Shown: positions 10,065-19,380, numbered from the stretch's first letter. The stretch is DNA of 64,000 nt from Romboutsia_E sp900604535 (GCF_900604535.1 NZ_UWOT01000001.1:248001-312000); one strand, 5' to 3'. Program-made: numbers and translations. Notes: a model not told the origin generated them from the sequence alone.

Positions 10065-12044
10065 TTAATTATCAAAGTATATAGATATACTTGATCCTTC
10101 TGATACTTTGACACCTGGTTTTGGGAACATATCAATTACTTTAGACCCATCTTTTATTTCTACATCAGGATCTAAGTTTACAGTTAATTTAGCATCCTCT
10201 AGTGCTTTTGTTGCTTCTTCTATACTTAAATCTCTTACATCTGGAACTTCAACTTTTACTTTTTCATTATCGGCTTTCTCTTCCTCTGTATATTGTGGTT
10301 CAACTCCTAAATAAGGTAATGCCTCGCTCATTATTTCTTTAATTATAGGTCCTGCAGCTGTACTACCAAATAAACTTCCTTTAGTAGGCTCATCCACTAT
10401 TGCTAATACTACAATTTGAGGATCATCAGTAGGAGCAATCCCTATAAATGAGCATATATATTTTCCTTGTGCATAAGTTCCATCAACAACTTTTTGTGCA
10501 GTACCTGTTTTACCACCAATTCTGTATCCTGGAATATAAGCTGTTTTACCTCCACCATCTGTTACAACTGACTGTGCTATTTCCATCATTTTTTTTGATG
10601 TTTCTTCTGATAATACAGTTCTTACTACCTTAGATTTCACTTCTTCTACTACATTTCCTTTGTTGTCAGTGTATGCTTTTACAAGTCTAGGTTGCATAAG
10701 CTTACCATCATTAGCTATAGATGATACAGCAGTTATTAATTGTAGAGGTGTAACTGATATTGATTGACCAAATGACATAGTTGCTAGTTCTACTGGTCCA
10801 ACATTTTTTTCATTATAAACTATTCCTTTTGCTTCACCAGGTAAATCTATACCTGTTTTTGAAGTAAATCCAAAGGCTTCTATGTAATCATAAAACTTGC
10901 TTACTCCTAATCTACTTCCTAACTCAACGAAAACTGGGTTACATGAATTCTGAACACCTTGAGCGAAAGTTTGCTCTCCATGAGGTCTATAATGTCTCCA
11001 ACATTTTATTGTAGTTCCTGCTACATTTACAGTACCATTACATACAAACTTATCACTTTCCTTTACTAGTCCTTCTTCTAATGCTGCTGATGATGTTATA
11101 AGTTTGAATGTTGACCCAGGCTCATATGTATCATTTATTACTGAGTTTCTCCACATTGCATAATATCCATTTATTATATCTTTATCACTATAACTATCTA
11201 ATAATTCTTGGTAATATGGATATATAGCTGTTCTAGAGTCATTAGGGTCATAATCTGGTTTTGATGTCATAGCTAATATGTCTCCTGTTTTAGGATCCAT
11301 AGCTACTACACTTACCCTTTTAGCTCCCGTTGTTTCGTATGCTTTTTCTACTGCTTTTTCAGCATAGTGTTGTATTACTTCATCGATAGTTAATACTAAT
11401 CCATTCCCTTGTTCTGGCTCATAGTAAATTTCTGAACCTTGTGGTATTTCTCTACCAGAAGCATCTGTGCTTACAATTAATTTTCCATCACTTCCTTCAA
11501 GTTTGCTGTTGTATTGCATTTCTATACCAGTAATCCCAGTTGAATCTGATGCAGTATGACCTAGTACATATGATGCAAAATTTCCATATGGATAATATCT
11601 TTGATTGTCTTCTGCTACCCAAATACCAGATAAACTTAACTCTCTTATTTTAGTTGCAGTTTCATCATCTATCCATCGTTGAACTCTAACAAGAGCAGTA
11701 TTTTTTTTGTTAACTAGTTTATAAACATCATCCTCTTTTTTATCTAGTATTTCAGCCAACTTACTTGCAACATCTTTTTTATCTTCAACTTCCACTGGCT
11801 TACACCAAACAGTGTACTTTGTAACACTTACAGCTAACTCCTTCATATTTGTATCATATATTGTCCCTCTTTTAGCCTCTACTGGTATCTCTCTAGTTTG
11901 TTGTTCTGAAGCCTTAGAACTTAACCATTCCCCCTTAATTAATTGAAGATAACCTGTTCTTAATATTAAACAAAAAAATAAAGTACATGCTAATATAAGA
12001 ACTAATACTAACCTCTTTTTACTGTTTCCTCTTATTCTCTTCAT
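10065..12044 (-). CDS. spoVD: Class B penicillin-binding protein SpoVD (PBP2-like) with PASTA domain
   Basis: This 659-residue transpeptidase is anchored by an N-terminal membrane segment (about residues 11-31). It has a dimerisation domain (RGTIYD, residues about 59-64), a transpeptidase domain with Ser311-X-X-Lys314 (STFK), the SCN motif in QNSCNPVF and KTGTAQK, and a single C-terminal PASTA domain from about residue 598 (VEVPDVRDLSIEEATKAL). SpoVD crosslinks spore cortex peptidoglycan in Bacillus and Clostridioides, working with a SEDS partner. The PASTA domain and the neighbouring ftsL-like gene favour SpoVD over a vegetative PBP2b. The start ATG follows AGGGGTGAAAGCTT. Confidence 0.92.
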   Translation of the reverse strand: MKRIRGNSKKRLVLVLILACTLFFCLILRTGYLQLIKGEWLSSKASEQQTREIPVEAKRGTIYDTNMKELAVSVTKYTVWCKPVEVEDKKDVASKLAEILDKKEDDVYKLVNKKNTALVRVQRWIDDETATKIRELSLSGIWVAEDNQRYYPYGNFASYVLGHTASDSTGITGIEMQYNSKLEGSDGKLIVSTDASGREIPQGSEIYYEPEQGNGLVLTIDEVIQHYAEKAVEKAYETTGAKRVSVVAMDPKTGDILAMTSKPDYDPNDSRTAIYPYYQELLDSYSDKDIINGYYAMWRNSVINDTYEPGSTFKLITSSAALEEGLVKESDKFVCNGTVNVAGTTIKCWRHYRPHGEQTFAQGVQNSCNPVFVELGSRLGVSKFYDYIEAFGFTSKTGIDLPGEAKGIVYNEKNVGPVELATMSFGQSISVTPLQLITAVSSIANDGKLMQPRLVKAYTDNKGNVVEEVKSKVVRTVLSEETSKKMMEIAQSVVTDGGGKTAYIPGYRIGGKTGTAQKVVDGTYAQGKYICSFIGIAPTDDPQIVVLAIVDEPTKGSLFGSTAAGPIIKEIMSEALPYLGVEPQYTEEEKADNEKVKVEVPDVRDLSIEEATKALEDAKLTVNLDPDVEIKDGSKVIDMFPKPGVKVSEGSSISIYFDN

Positions 12045-12056
12045 AAGCTTTCACCC

Positions 12057-12434
12057 CTAATCCTCAACAGTTATATATTCAATCTGATTGTCATTTGGAT
12101 AGTCCATATTTAATTTTTCTTTTGCCATATTCTCAATTTCCTCTATGCTAGTATTACTATATATATTTGAATTTAGCTGTTCTATAATTATTTCTTTAGA
12201 TCTTAAATCTTTTTCCAAATAATATATATCATACCTTAGCTCTGAAATTTTAGCATAACCGCATAGATTAACTATCATTATACTTGACACAAAAGCAAAC
12301 GTAAGAATTACACGTGATTTTTTAAAAGCAGTTTTTCTACTCCTATTTTTATGTTTATTCTGTTTCTTTTTCTTATATTCATTTATGTCCTTAATTTTAT
12401 TATTTTTCTTATCTTTTTCCTTAGACTTTTTCAT
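12057..12434 (-). CDS. FtsL-like septum formation protein
   Basis: This is a 125-residue protein with a very basic cytoplasmic N-terminus (residues 1-35, mostly Lys, Asn and Arg), one membrane segment (about 40-60) and a short extracellular coiled coil ending in NMDYPNDNQIEYI. That architecture and its position just before spoVD match FtsL, which partners DivIB and FtsB; the sequence itself is too variable for certainty. The start is the ATG at 12434, behind GGAGTGG. The frame is open ten codons further, but without a ribosome binding site. It ends 12 bases before spoVD. Confidence 0.75.
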   Translation of the reverse strand: MKKSKEKDKKNNKIKDINEYKKKKQNKHKNRSRKTAFKKSRVILTFAFVSSIMIVNLCGYAKISELRYDIYYLEKDLRSKEIIIEQLNSNIYSNTSIEEIENMAKEKLNMDYPNDNQIEYITVED

Positions 12435-12564
12435 ACCAACCACTCCTATAGTTAAAATAGCCATAAGACCTAAGCATAACTTATATTTAATCCCTCTATT
12501 ATTATTTTTCCTTACTATAACAAACTTCCTTTAACTACTTATATATAAATTTATACATAAAACA

Positions 12565-12625
12565 ATAAAAAAAGAGTCCTTATTATGAAAAATGAATTAT
12601 ATATATCGTACATAAGGATAAGTAT
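12565..12625 (-). terminator. Weak terminator-like hairpin upstream of the ftsL-like gene
   Basis: On the minus strand TCCTTAT and ATAAGGA, about 35 bases apart, are followed by CTCTTTTTTT. It would back up the stronger iadA terminator just upstream. The stem is short and the call is tentative. The rest of the 290-base gap between iadA and the ftsL-like gene shows no gene; the ftsL-spoVD promoter should lie here, but I could not place it. Confidence 0.35.
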
Positions 12626-12685
12626 GTCTATTTATGTTATATTTCTTAAAATCATTGATTTACAACTTATTATTTTAAAATAAAA

Positions 12686-12718
12686 AAACTGATTCCTATA
12701 TTAAAAAGGAATCAGTTT
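12686..12718 (-). terminator. Terminator after iadA
   Basis: The arms AAACTGATTCCT and AGGAATCAGTTT are a perfect 12-base match around a 9-base loop, with a T-run after them on the minus strand. It ends the nhaC-iadA transcript and insulates the ftsL-like gene from it. Confidence 0.8.
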
Positions 12719-12723
12719 AATTT

Positions 12724-13878
12724 TTAAATATTTATATCTTCATATGTACCACTTACTAATACTTTTTTATTTTCTATCATAATTTTACCATTAGCTATTA
12801 CTGTATCAATATCTAAATTTTCATCAATTAGTAAAATATCTGCATCAGAACCTTCATTTATACATCCCTTTCTTGGGTATACTTCTAGACCTTTTGCAAC
12901 ATTAGATGTTATATAAGTCAATGCATCCTCTATACTAAAATCCAATTCATTTACCATAAATTTAAATTCATTATGTAAGCTAGATACACTTGATACCCCC
13001 ATCTTAATTAAGTTACCAGCTTCATCATATTTTGACCAACTTCCATATCCATCAGAGCTTATAGTTATGTTTTCTTTAGGTACATTTTCATGTATAGCTT
13101 TTTTTATACTTTTACCTGGAGTTAAATCATCTTTCATCCCACAAGTTAAATCTATTATTCCTCCTCTTTTTGCATAATCAAAAGCCTCCATTAAAAGTTC
13201 TTTTTTTCTATTTACATGAGTAGGTCTTATTGTTTTCATAGGAATTTCAGTTTCTTTTAATATCTCATTTACTTGAGAAAGACCTTTTTTGCCATCTCCC
13301 ATATGAAGAACTACTATTCCTGCTTTTCCACTTATCATACCTGCTACTCTTGCATCTGATGCTACTCTTTGTAACTCTAAATTACTTACATTAGGAGCTC
13401 TATGGTCTGATAGAGCTAACTTTACTCCTATAATCTCATCTATAAAAACTATATCTCTTTTTATAGATCCTGTTATAGTTATAGTAGGATATTCATATGA
13501 ACCTGTATGAGCAAAAACTGTTATTCCTTCTTCCTTCAATGCTTTTGCTTTAGAAACTAAATTTTCTACACTTCTAGTAGTTCCATCAGTCCCTAAAAGT
13601 CCAACTACTGTAGTTATTCCACCTTGTGTAAGTTTACTTAGGGTTATCTCTGGAGCTCTAGTTTTAAAACTACCTTCTCCTCCACCTCCAGTTATATGAA
13701 CATGTTGATCAATAAAACCTGGAGTAAGCTTTTTTTTACTACCATCTATAATCTTTATTTTATCATTATTAAAATTTATTTCATTTTCAATTAAAGATAT
13801 TTTTCCTCCACTTATAAAAACATCTTTTACTCCCTTATATTCTGGAGAATATACCTCTACATTTTTTATAAGTATCAT
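12724..13878 (-). CDS. iadA: Isoaspartyl (beta-aspartyl) dipeptidase
   Basis: This is a 384-residue amidohydrolase-fold metallopeptidase that cleaves beta-aspartyl dipeptides, which arise from damaged proteins or isopeptide bonds. Metal-binding motifs are seen: GFIDQHVHITGGGGEG, the later H in VVLHMGDG, HVNR and SSDGYGSW, matching IadA. It starts 5 bases after the nhaC stop codon with AAGGGAG as ribosome site, so the two form one operon. The pair is probably driven by the sigma-54 promoter ahead of nhaC. Coupling with a transporter suggests scavenging of isoaspartyl dipeptides for aspartate, which is an inference. Confidence 0.92.
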   Translation of the reverse strand: MILIKNVEVYSPEYKGVKDVFISGGKISLIENEINFNNDKIKIIDGSKKKLTPGFIDQHVHITGGGGEGSFKTRAPEITLSKLTQGGITTVVGLLGTDGTTRSVENLVSKAKALKEEGITVFAHTGSYEYPTITITGSIKRDIVFIDEIIGVKLALSDHRAPNVSNLELQRVASDARVAGMISGKAGIVVLHMGDGKKGLSQVNEILKETEIPMKTIRPTHVNRKKELLMEAFDYAKRGGIIDLTCGMKDDLTPGKSIKKAIHENVPKENITISSDGYGSWSKYDEAGNLIKMGVSSVSSLHNEFKFMVNELDFSIEDALTYITSNVAKGLEVYPRKGCINEGSDADILLIDENLDIDTVIANGKIMIENKKVLVSGTYEDINI

Positions 13879-13883
13879 ATATA

Positions 13884-15308
13884 CTACGCTCCCTTAGTTA
13901 AATTTTCTTTATTGTCTAATTTAGCTATTCCAAATCCAGTAATAGCTAATATTATAGCAAATATTATTCCTGTATAGTTTAATATAGCCCATGGTAGGTA
14001 TTCTAAAGTAGGAACACCTAATGTCGCTGTCATATATGCTCCTGCTGCTGACCATGGTATTAATGGAACTATAACTGTACCAGAATCTTCTAAAGTTCTT
14101 GATAGATTTTTAGGATGTAAGTTTCTCTTAGGATATACCTCTTTAAATAACTCACCTGGTACAAGTATTGATAAATATGAACTTCCTGTAACAAATGCAA
14201 CAGTAAAGCAAGATACTATAGTTGATATTATTATTCCAGTTGTAGATTTTACTTTTGACATTAATAAATCAAGTACTACATCAAGCATTCCCGAAGAACT
14301 TGCAATTCCTGCAAATCCCATAGCGCAGAATATAAGTACTGTTGTACTTGTAACAGACGCCACTCCACCTCTATTTATAAGTTTTATTACTTCAGCTGTA
14401 GCCTCACCTTGAAAACCTGTCATAGTTAAATCAAAACCTGATATTAAAGATGTAAATCCATCAACTAAACTAAATCCTTGGACAGCTGAACCTAAAAATA
14501 CACTAAATAAACTTGTACCTAACATAGTTGGTATAGTTGGCCATCTTTTTACAGACCCTAACACTATAATCGCTAATGGTATTAATAAGATTATATTAAA
14601 GTTAAACATAGAATCTAATTGTTCCATAATTAAATTAACTGATTCTGGAGTTACTAACTCTCCTGAAGAGTTAAATCCTACTATTAAATAAACTACCGCT
14701 GATACTATAGCTGCTGGCACAGTTGTGTAAAGCATGTGCTTTATATGATCATATATATCACTTCCCGCTGCCATAGGAGCCAGATTTGTAGTATCTGAAA
14801 GTGGAGATAATTTATCTCCTAAAAATGCTCCTGAAACTACAGCCCCTGCTGTTGCTGGAAGAGATACTCCTAATCCTCCTGCTATACCCATCATTGCTAC
14901 ACCAATCGTTCCTGCAGCTCCCCATGATGTTCCTGTAACTATTGCAAGTAATGCCGATAATAAAAATGCAGTTACTAGTATAAATTTAGGATTTATCATT
15001 TGAACCCCATAATATATTATCATTGGTACAGCCCCTGAGAACATAAGTGAACCTATTAAAAGCCCTACACTCCATAAAATTAATGTTGCAGGAAGTGCAT
15101 TTGCTATCTTATCTACTATAGATTTTTGCATCTCATCCCATGTATAACCTAGTTTTAAAGCTATTATCCCTGCTATGAAAGCTGAAGCTATCATTATAGG
15201 CTCTGCTTTTATGTTTAAAAAACCATATCCTATGGCTAAAGCGACAATCATAAAAACTATAGGTATTAATGCTTGTAATAATGTTGGTTTCTTTTTTGAT
15301 GTATTCAT
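13884..15308 (-). CDS. NhaC-family Na+/H+ antiporter or sodium-coupled transporter
   Basis: This is a 474-residue membrane protein with about eleven segments. Family features are GTSWGAAGTIGVAMMGIA, GAFLGDKLSPLSDTTNLAPMAAGSD and PWSAAGAYMTATLGV. Characterised relatives exchange Na+ for H+ or for organic anions such as malate and lactate; the substrate here cannot be read from sequence. Because it shares an operon with iadA, a dipeptide or amino acid could be carried, but this is inference. The start ATG at 15308 has CGGAGGAATTTAA upstream. A -24/-12 promoter lies about 45 bases before the start. Confidence 0.85.
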   Translation of the reverse strand: MNTSKKKPTLLQALIPIVFMIVALAIGYGFLNIKAEPIMIASAFIAGIIALKLGYTWDEMQKSIVDKIANALPATLILWSVGLLIGSLMFSGAVPMIIYYGVQMINPKFILVTAFLLSALLAIVTGTSWGAAGTIGVAMMGIAGGLGVSLPATAGAVVSGAFLGDKLSPLSDTTNLAPMAAGSDIYDHIKHMLYTTVPAAIVSAVVYLIVGFNSSGELVTPESVNLIMEQLDSMFNFNIILLIPLAIIVLGSVKRWPTIPTMLGTSLFSVFLGSAVQGFSLVDGFTSLISGFDLTMTGFQGEATAEVIKLINRGGVASVTSTTVLIFCAMGFAGIASSSGMLDVVLDLLMSKVKSTTGIIISTIVSCFTVAFVTGSSYLSILVPGELFKEVYPKRNLHPKNLSRTLEDSGTVIVPLIPWSAAGAYMTATLGVPTLEYLPWAILNYTGIIFAIILAITGFGIAKLDNKENLTKGA

Positions 15309-15350
15309 TTAAATTCCTCCGTTTATTTATTTTTCTACATTATTTATTAA

Positions 15351-15366
15351 GCAATTTCTATGCCAA
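15351..15366 (-). promoter_or_regulatory. Sigma-54 (-24/-12) promoter for nhaC-iadA
   Basis: On the minus strand the sequence TTGGCATAGAAATTGC matches the sigma-54 consensus TTGGCACGNNNNTTGC at the invariant GG and GC dinucleotides, which are exactly 10 bases apart. It lies 42 bases upstream of the nhaC start and is followed by the gene's ribosome site. The next gene upstream encodes a sigma-54 activator, as expected for a dedicated regulator. I could not identify the activator's enhancer sites in the 120 bases further upstream. Confidence 0.85.
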
Positions 15367-15490
15367 CTTTTATATTTATCGCTTATTTTTTAAAACTTAA
15401 AACATAAATCATTGGAGTCTATTTTTATTTAAGGCATAATACAAGATTCATCTTCATTATATAAGCTATAATTTTAGGAGAAAATAATGA

Positions 15491-15521
15491 AAAGGGTTAA
15501 TCAATTAAGATTTAACCCTTT
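15491..15521 (-). terminator. Terminator after the sigma-54 activator gene
   Basis: The arms AAAGGGTTAA and TTAACCCTTT enclose the activator's stop codon, with TTTTCATTATTTT after them on the minus strand. It separates the regulator transcript from the sigma-54 promoter of its presumed target. Confidence 0.75.
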
Positions 15522-17502
15522 TTATCCCTTTCTCTGATATTTTCGTCCCTTTTAATCCTTTATTAATATCTATATATCCATCATTTCTTAATTTTTTCAT
15601 TATACTTCTTACTTTTCCTTCGCCAATACCATAACCTTCTTCATAAGATACAATGGATAATGTTCGTCTACCTATTCCTTCATATTTATAAATCTTTTTT
15701 AATACCCATAACTCTTTTTCATCTAAATCTTCTTTTATTAATGATTGATTACTTAAACTATCTTCTTTTTCATATTTAACGGATTCAATTATATACTTTG
15801 GAAAGTCATTTACCTCCACTTTTGAATCAATATCTTTTATTGTACATACGTATTCTACAATATTTACTAATTCCCTTATATTACCTGGCCAATGATATTC
15901 TTCAAGTAATTTTATAGCATCATTTGTAAAAAATAACTCTAAATTATCTATTTTAACAAATTTAAATAAGTAATATTCTAGTAATAACTTTATATCCTCT
16001 TTTCTATTACGAAGTGGTATAGAGTATACAGGCATTACATTTAATCTATAATATAAATCTTCTCTAAAGTTTTTTAACTTAACTTCTTCAAATAATTCTC
16101 TATTAGTAGCTGCTATAACTCTTATATCTATAGGAATTGCCTCTGTACTACCTACTGGAGTTATCTCCCTTTCCTGAAGAACTCTAAGTAATCTAGACTG
16201 TAAATATAAGGATGCATCACCTATTTCATCTAAAAATATGGTTCCCTTGTGTGCCTTTTTAAATAAACCGACTTTACCGCCCTTTTTTGCACCTGTAAAA
16301 GCGCCTTCTTCATATCCAAAAAGCTCACTTTCTATTAAGTTCTCTGGTATTGCTGCAAAGTTAATAGCTACAAATGGATAATCTCTTCTTTCAGATTCAT
16401 TATGTATGGCTTGAGCTAAAACTTCTTTTCCAGTTCCAGTTTCACCTTGAATTAAAACAGTTGAATTTGTTTTAGCAATTTTCTTAGCCAAGTTTATATT
16501 TTTTATTAAAGATTTACAACTACCTACTATATCATCAAAAGTATACTTAGAATAACTATCTTTAGACTTTTCTTTTCGTCTTAATTCATCATCAATTTTA
16601 TGTATATGCTTAACCTCATTAAGTACAATCATATTGCCACTATAAATATCATTATTTCTTATATTTTCTTTAGATATTAAAACCTCTTTATCACTAATAC
16701 TAATAATGTCTTCTTTTAAATCTTTAAAATGCTTATAAATATTTTCACCTATAATATTTTCTTTAGACGTATTTAATAACTTAACTGCTTCTTCATTTAA
16801 TGTTATTACATTATCTTCAGTGTCCGTATAGATAATGCCATTTCTTTGGTTATCTACTATACTTGTTAGAACTTCTTTTACTTTATTACTTTCTTGATAC
16901 ATACTTATATATTTCTTAGAAATATCTATAATATCTTTATAAAAGTAAGATGAAATTAAACTTTCATACTCTTTCATATAATTTAGTTTCATTAGTATTT
17001 CTATTAAACTTATTACATCCATCCTCCTAGGCTTTATATCTATAACCCTTTTTATCCCATTAGGAACCAAATGAGGTTCTCCTGGTGTAATAGCTATACT
17101 AGCGTTTTTATAATTAATAATACCCGGATAATAAGAATAATAATTTACATGATCTATTCCTTGATTATTAAGTTGATTAATAACTTCGTCACAACTTTCT
17201 TTAGTATCATTTACAACAAGTATATCTTCATATTTTCTTATTTTTAAAATCTCATCAATACATTCATGCCTTATTACCCTTTTTAAAATTACATAATCTA
17301 AATTTTTATCTATTTTAGGAAGGCATATATCCTTAACTTCTTGGCTAGAAAATATAACTAAGTCACCATCTAATTTATAGTCACAACTACTATTTAAAAT
17401 TAAATTATTTATATTAACTTTATCTTTCAAGATATATTTTAATTGATTTTTTATACTTAATCCTGTATGTTCTCCAAATGATATTATTAAAATATTTTTC
17501 AC
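15505..17502 (-). CDS. Sigma-54-dependent enhancer-binding transcriptional activator
   Basis: This 665-residue regulator has three parts. An N-terminal region of about 200 residues resembles no domain I can name. It is followed by a PAS-like domain (about 210-290). The AAA+ core (about 320-555) has Walker A GETGTGKE, the sigma-54 contact loop GAFTGA, Walker B GTIFLDE and the arginine-finger stretch REDLYYRLNV. The C-terminus is a winged-helix-like DNA-binding region (about 590-660) instead of the usual Fis-type helix-turn-helix. The intact GAFTGA means it should activate sigma-54 RNA polymerase. The probable target is the adjacent nhaC-iadA operon. The start is GTG, behind AGGGGGCAAAAA. Confidence 0.92.
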   Translation of the reverse strand: MKNILIISFGEHTGLSIKNQLKYILKDKVNINNLILNSSCDYKLDGDLVIFSSQEVKDICLPKIDKNLDYVILKRVIRHECIDEILKIRKYEDILVVNDTKESCDEVINQLNNQGIDHVNYYSYYPGIINYKNASIAITPGEPHLVPNGIKRVIDIKPRRMDVISLIEILMKLNYMKEYESLISSYFYKDIIDISKKYISMYQESNKVKEVLTSIVDNQRNGIIYTDTEDNVITLNEEAVKLLNTSKENIIGENIYKHFKDLKEDIISISDKEVLISKENIRNNDIYSGNMIVLNEVKHIHKIDDELRRKEKSKDSYSKYTFDDIVGSCKSLIKNINLAKKIAKTNSTVLIQGETGTGKEVLAQAIHNESERRDYPFVAINFAAIPENLIESELFGYEEGAFTGAKKGGKVGLFKKAHKGTIFLDEIGDASLYLQSRLLRVLQEREITPVGSTEAIPIDIRVIAATNRELFEEVKLKNFREDLYYRLNVMPVYSIPLRNRKEDIKLLLEYYLFKFVKIDNLELFFTNDAIKLLEEYHWPGNIRELVNIVEYVCTIKDIDSKVEVNDFPKYIIESVKYEKEDSLSNQSLIKEDLDEKELWVLKKIYKYEGIGRRTLSIVSYEEGYGIGEGKVRSIMKKLRNDGYIDINKGLKGTKISEKGIKRVKS

Positions 17503-17537
17503 TTTTTGCCCCCTTTATTATGTTTAATTTAAATAAC

Positions 17538-17567
17538 ATTATATAGTAATACTATAAGGTAAATCAA
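17538..17567 (-). promoter_or_regulatory. Promoter of the sigma-54 activator gene, with palindrome in the spacer
   Basis: On the minus strand TTGATT and TATAAT are separated by 18 bases, a good vegetative promoter about 36 bases ahead of the start codon. The palindrome TATAGTA-A-TACTATA (17542-17556) fills the spacer and overlaps the -10 element, so a protein bound there would block the promoter. Autoregulation is possible but unproven. Confidence 0.6.
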
Positions 17568-17615
17568 AATCTATTTTTAACAAGTAAATATAATAAAAAA
17601 GATTTATTATTAAAA

Positions 17616-17657
17616 TAAAGCTTGCAATGTAAGATTATATTTACATTACAAGCTTTA
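17616..17657 (-). terminator. Terminator after rsmH
   Basis: Two 17-base arms around an 8-base loop pair fully in the minus-strand RNA with one G-U, followed by TTTATTTTAATAA. The strong stem shows that the rsmH transcript ends before the sigma-54 module. Confidence 0.75.
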
Positions 17658-17670
17658 TTAACAATAAACC

Positions 17671-18606
17671 TTATATTTTCTGTGCTACTCTAAGCTTTGC
17701 ACTTCTACTTCTTGGATTAAATTCTACTTCTTCCTTGCTTGGTAGTATTGGCTTTCTTGTTATAACCTTTACTTCAGCTTCTTTATCACATTGACAAATA
17801 GGAAGCTCTGGTGGACATATACAGTCCACTGCTAAATCTCTAAATGCATTTTTTACTATTCTATCTTCTAATGAGTGGAATGTTATTATACACACTCTTC
17901 CACCTTCATTCATTATAGATACTGCATCATTTATCATCTTAGTTATTACTCCAAGCTCGTTGTTAACTTCTATTCTTATTGCTTGGAAAGTTCTTTTTGC
18001 TGGATGCGGTCCATCTATTCTTGCCTTTTTAGGTATTGCCTTTTTAATTATTTCAACTAACTCTCCAGTAGTTTCAATTGGCTTTTCACTTCTTCCTTCA
18101 ACTATGAACTTAGCTATTCTTTTAGCCCAATTATCTTCACCATAATCTTTTATTATTTTAGCAAGTTCTTCTTCACTATAAGTATTTACAACATCATATG
18201 CTGAAAAAGTACATCTAACGTCCATTCTCATATCAAGAGGTGCATCTTGCATATAAGAAAATCCTCTATCAGCTTCATCTAATTGATGAGATGAAACTCC
18301 TAAGTCTGCTAAAACTCCATCTATTTTATGAACACCAATCTTAGCTAACTCTTCTTTTATATTTTCAAAGTTACTATGAACAAATCTTACTCTATCTGAG
18401 TATTCACTTAATCTTTCTTTTGCTGTTGCTATTGCATTTTTATCTTGGTCAAATCCTATAAAAAGACCTTTATCAGATAATCTTTTTACTATTTCTTTTG
18501 AGTGACCAGCTCCACCCATTGTACAGTCAACATAAACACCGTCTGGTTTTATATTTAAATTATCAATGCACTCATTTAAAAGTACCGACACATGATGAAA
18601 TTCCAT
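17671..18606 (-). CDS. rsmH: 16S rRNA (cytosine1402-N4)-methyltransferase RsmH
   Basis: RsmH (MraW) methylates N4 of C1402 in 16S rRNA using SAM. The 311 residues are standard. The N-terminal HHVSVLLNECIDNL, the SAM loop DCTMGGAGHS, GVLADLGVSSHQLD and ITFHSLEDRIVKNAF are all present. In most bacteria rsmH follows mraZ and precedes ftsL. Here no mraZ lies upstream (lgt does), and ftsL is 5 kb downstream beyond the sigma-54 module. It starts 21 bases after lgt behind AAGGAGATATAAT, so it is probably co-transcribed with lgt. Confidence 0.97.
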   Translation of the reverse strand: MEFHHVSVLLNECIDNLNIKPDGVYVDCTMGGAGHSKEIVKRLSDKGLFIGFDQDKNAIATAKERLSEYSDRVRFVHSNFENIKEELAKIGVHKIDGVLADLGVSSHQLDEADRGFSYMQDAPLDMRMDVRCTFSAYDVVNTYSEEELAKIIKDYGEDNWAKRIAKFIVEGRSEKPIETTGELVEIIKKAIPKKARIDGPHPAKRTFQAIRIEVNNELGVITKMINDAVSIMNEGGRVCIITFHSLEDRIVKNAFRDLAVDCICPPELPICQCDKEAEVKVITRKPILPSKEEVEFNPRSRSAKLRVAQKI

Positions 18607-18627
18607 ATTATATCTCCTTAGTACTAC

Positions 18628-19380
18628 TTATTTTGATTCTTCTTCATTTGTATTATTATTTTTCTTTGATAAATAAATATGCGCTATTATTCCACCTATT
18701 ACTCCTACTAAACTTATAACTTGAGCCATTCTAAGTGGACCTATCATTAAGCTATCAGTTCTAAGTCCTTCTATAAAGAATCGACCTAGCGAGTAAAATA
18801 TTATGTAGTAAATGGCAAGTTGTCCTTCATATTTCTTTTTCTTTCTAAACATCCATAGAAATATGAATAAACCAAAATCCCATATAGATTCATAAAGGAA
18901 AGTTGGATGAACTTTAACACCGTCAACTATTATTCCCCATGGTAAGTTTGTAGGTCCTCCATGAGCTTCTCCATTTATATAATTTCCCCATCTTCCTATT
19001 GCTTGTGCTAGAGGCATACCTATTAATGCTACATCTGCCATTTTGAAGAAATTAATTTTCTTTATTTTTGTATAAATAAATCCAGCTAATATACCTCCTA
19101 TTAAGGCACCATGTATAGCCATTCCTCCACCTCTAAAATTTAATATTTGAGATGGATTTTGAGAATAGTAACTCCAATTAAAAATAACATAATAAAGTCT
19201 TGCACCTATTACACCTGATGGTATTGCACATATTGCTAGGTTCAAAACATCATCTTCACTTATTCCTACTCTTTTAGCTTCTCTTAATGCTAAAAGCGTA
19301 CCTAAAATCATTCCTGTAGCCATTAACACTCCATACCACATTACATCTATACCAAATATAGTAAATGCTACTCTATCCAT
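18628..19380 (-). CDS. lgt: Prolipoprotein diacylglyceryl transferase Lgt
   Basis: Lgt attaches diacylglycerol to the lipobox cysteine of prelipoproteins in the membrane. The 250-residue protein has about seven membrane segments, the Lgt signature GRWGNYINGEAHGG, and the conserved HPTFLYES. The start ATG follows AAGGAGCAATAATA, 12 bases after the upstream phosphatase gene. The short gaps imply an operon with that phosphatase and rsmH. Confidence 0.96.
   Translation of the reverse strand: MDRVAFTIFGIDVMWYGVLMATGMILGTLLALREAKRVGISEDDVLNLAICAIPSGVIGARLYYVIFNWSYYSQNPSQILNFRGGGMAIHGALIGGILAGFIYTKIKKINFFKMADVALIGMPLAQAIGRWGNYINGEAHGGPTNLPWGIIVDGVKVHPTFLYESIWDFGLFIFLWMFRKKKKYEGQLAIYYIIFYSLGRFFIEGLRTDSLMIGPLRMAQVISLVGVIGGIIAHIYLSKKNNNTNEEESK

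Noticed and set aside
15370..15490. Enhancer sites for the sigma-54 activator
   Set aside because: No convincing dyad or repeat was found, and the palindrome in the activator's own promoter does not recur here.
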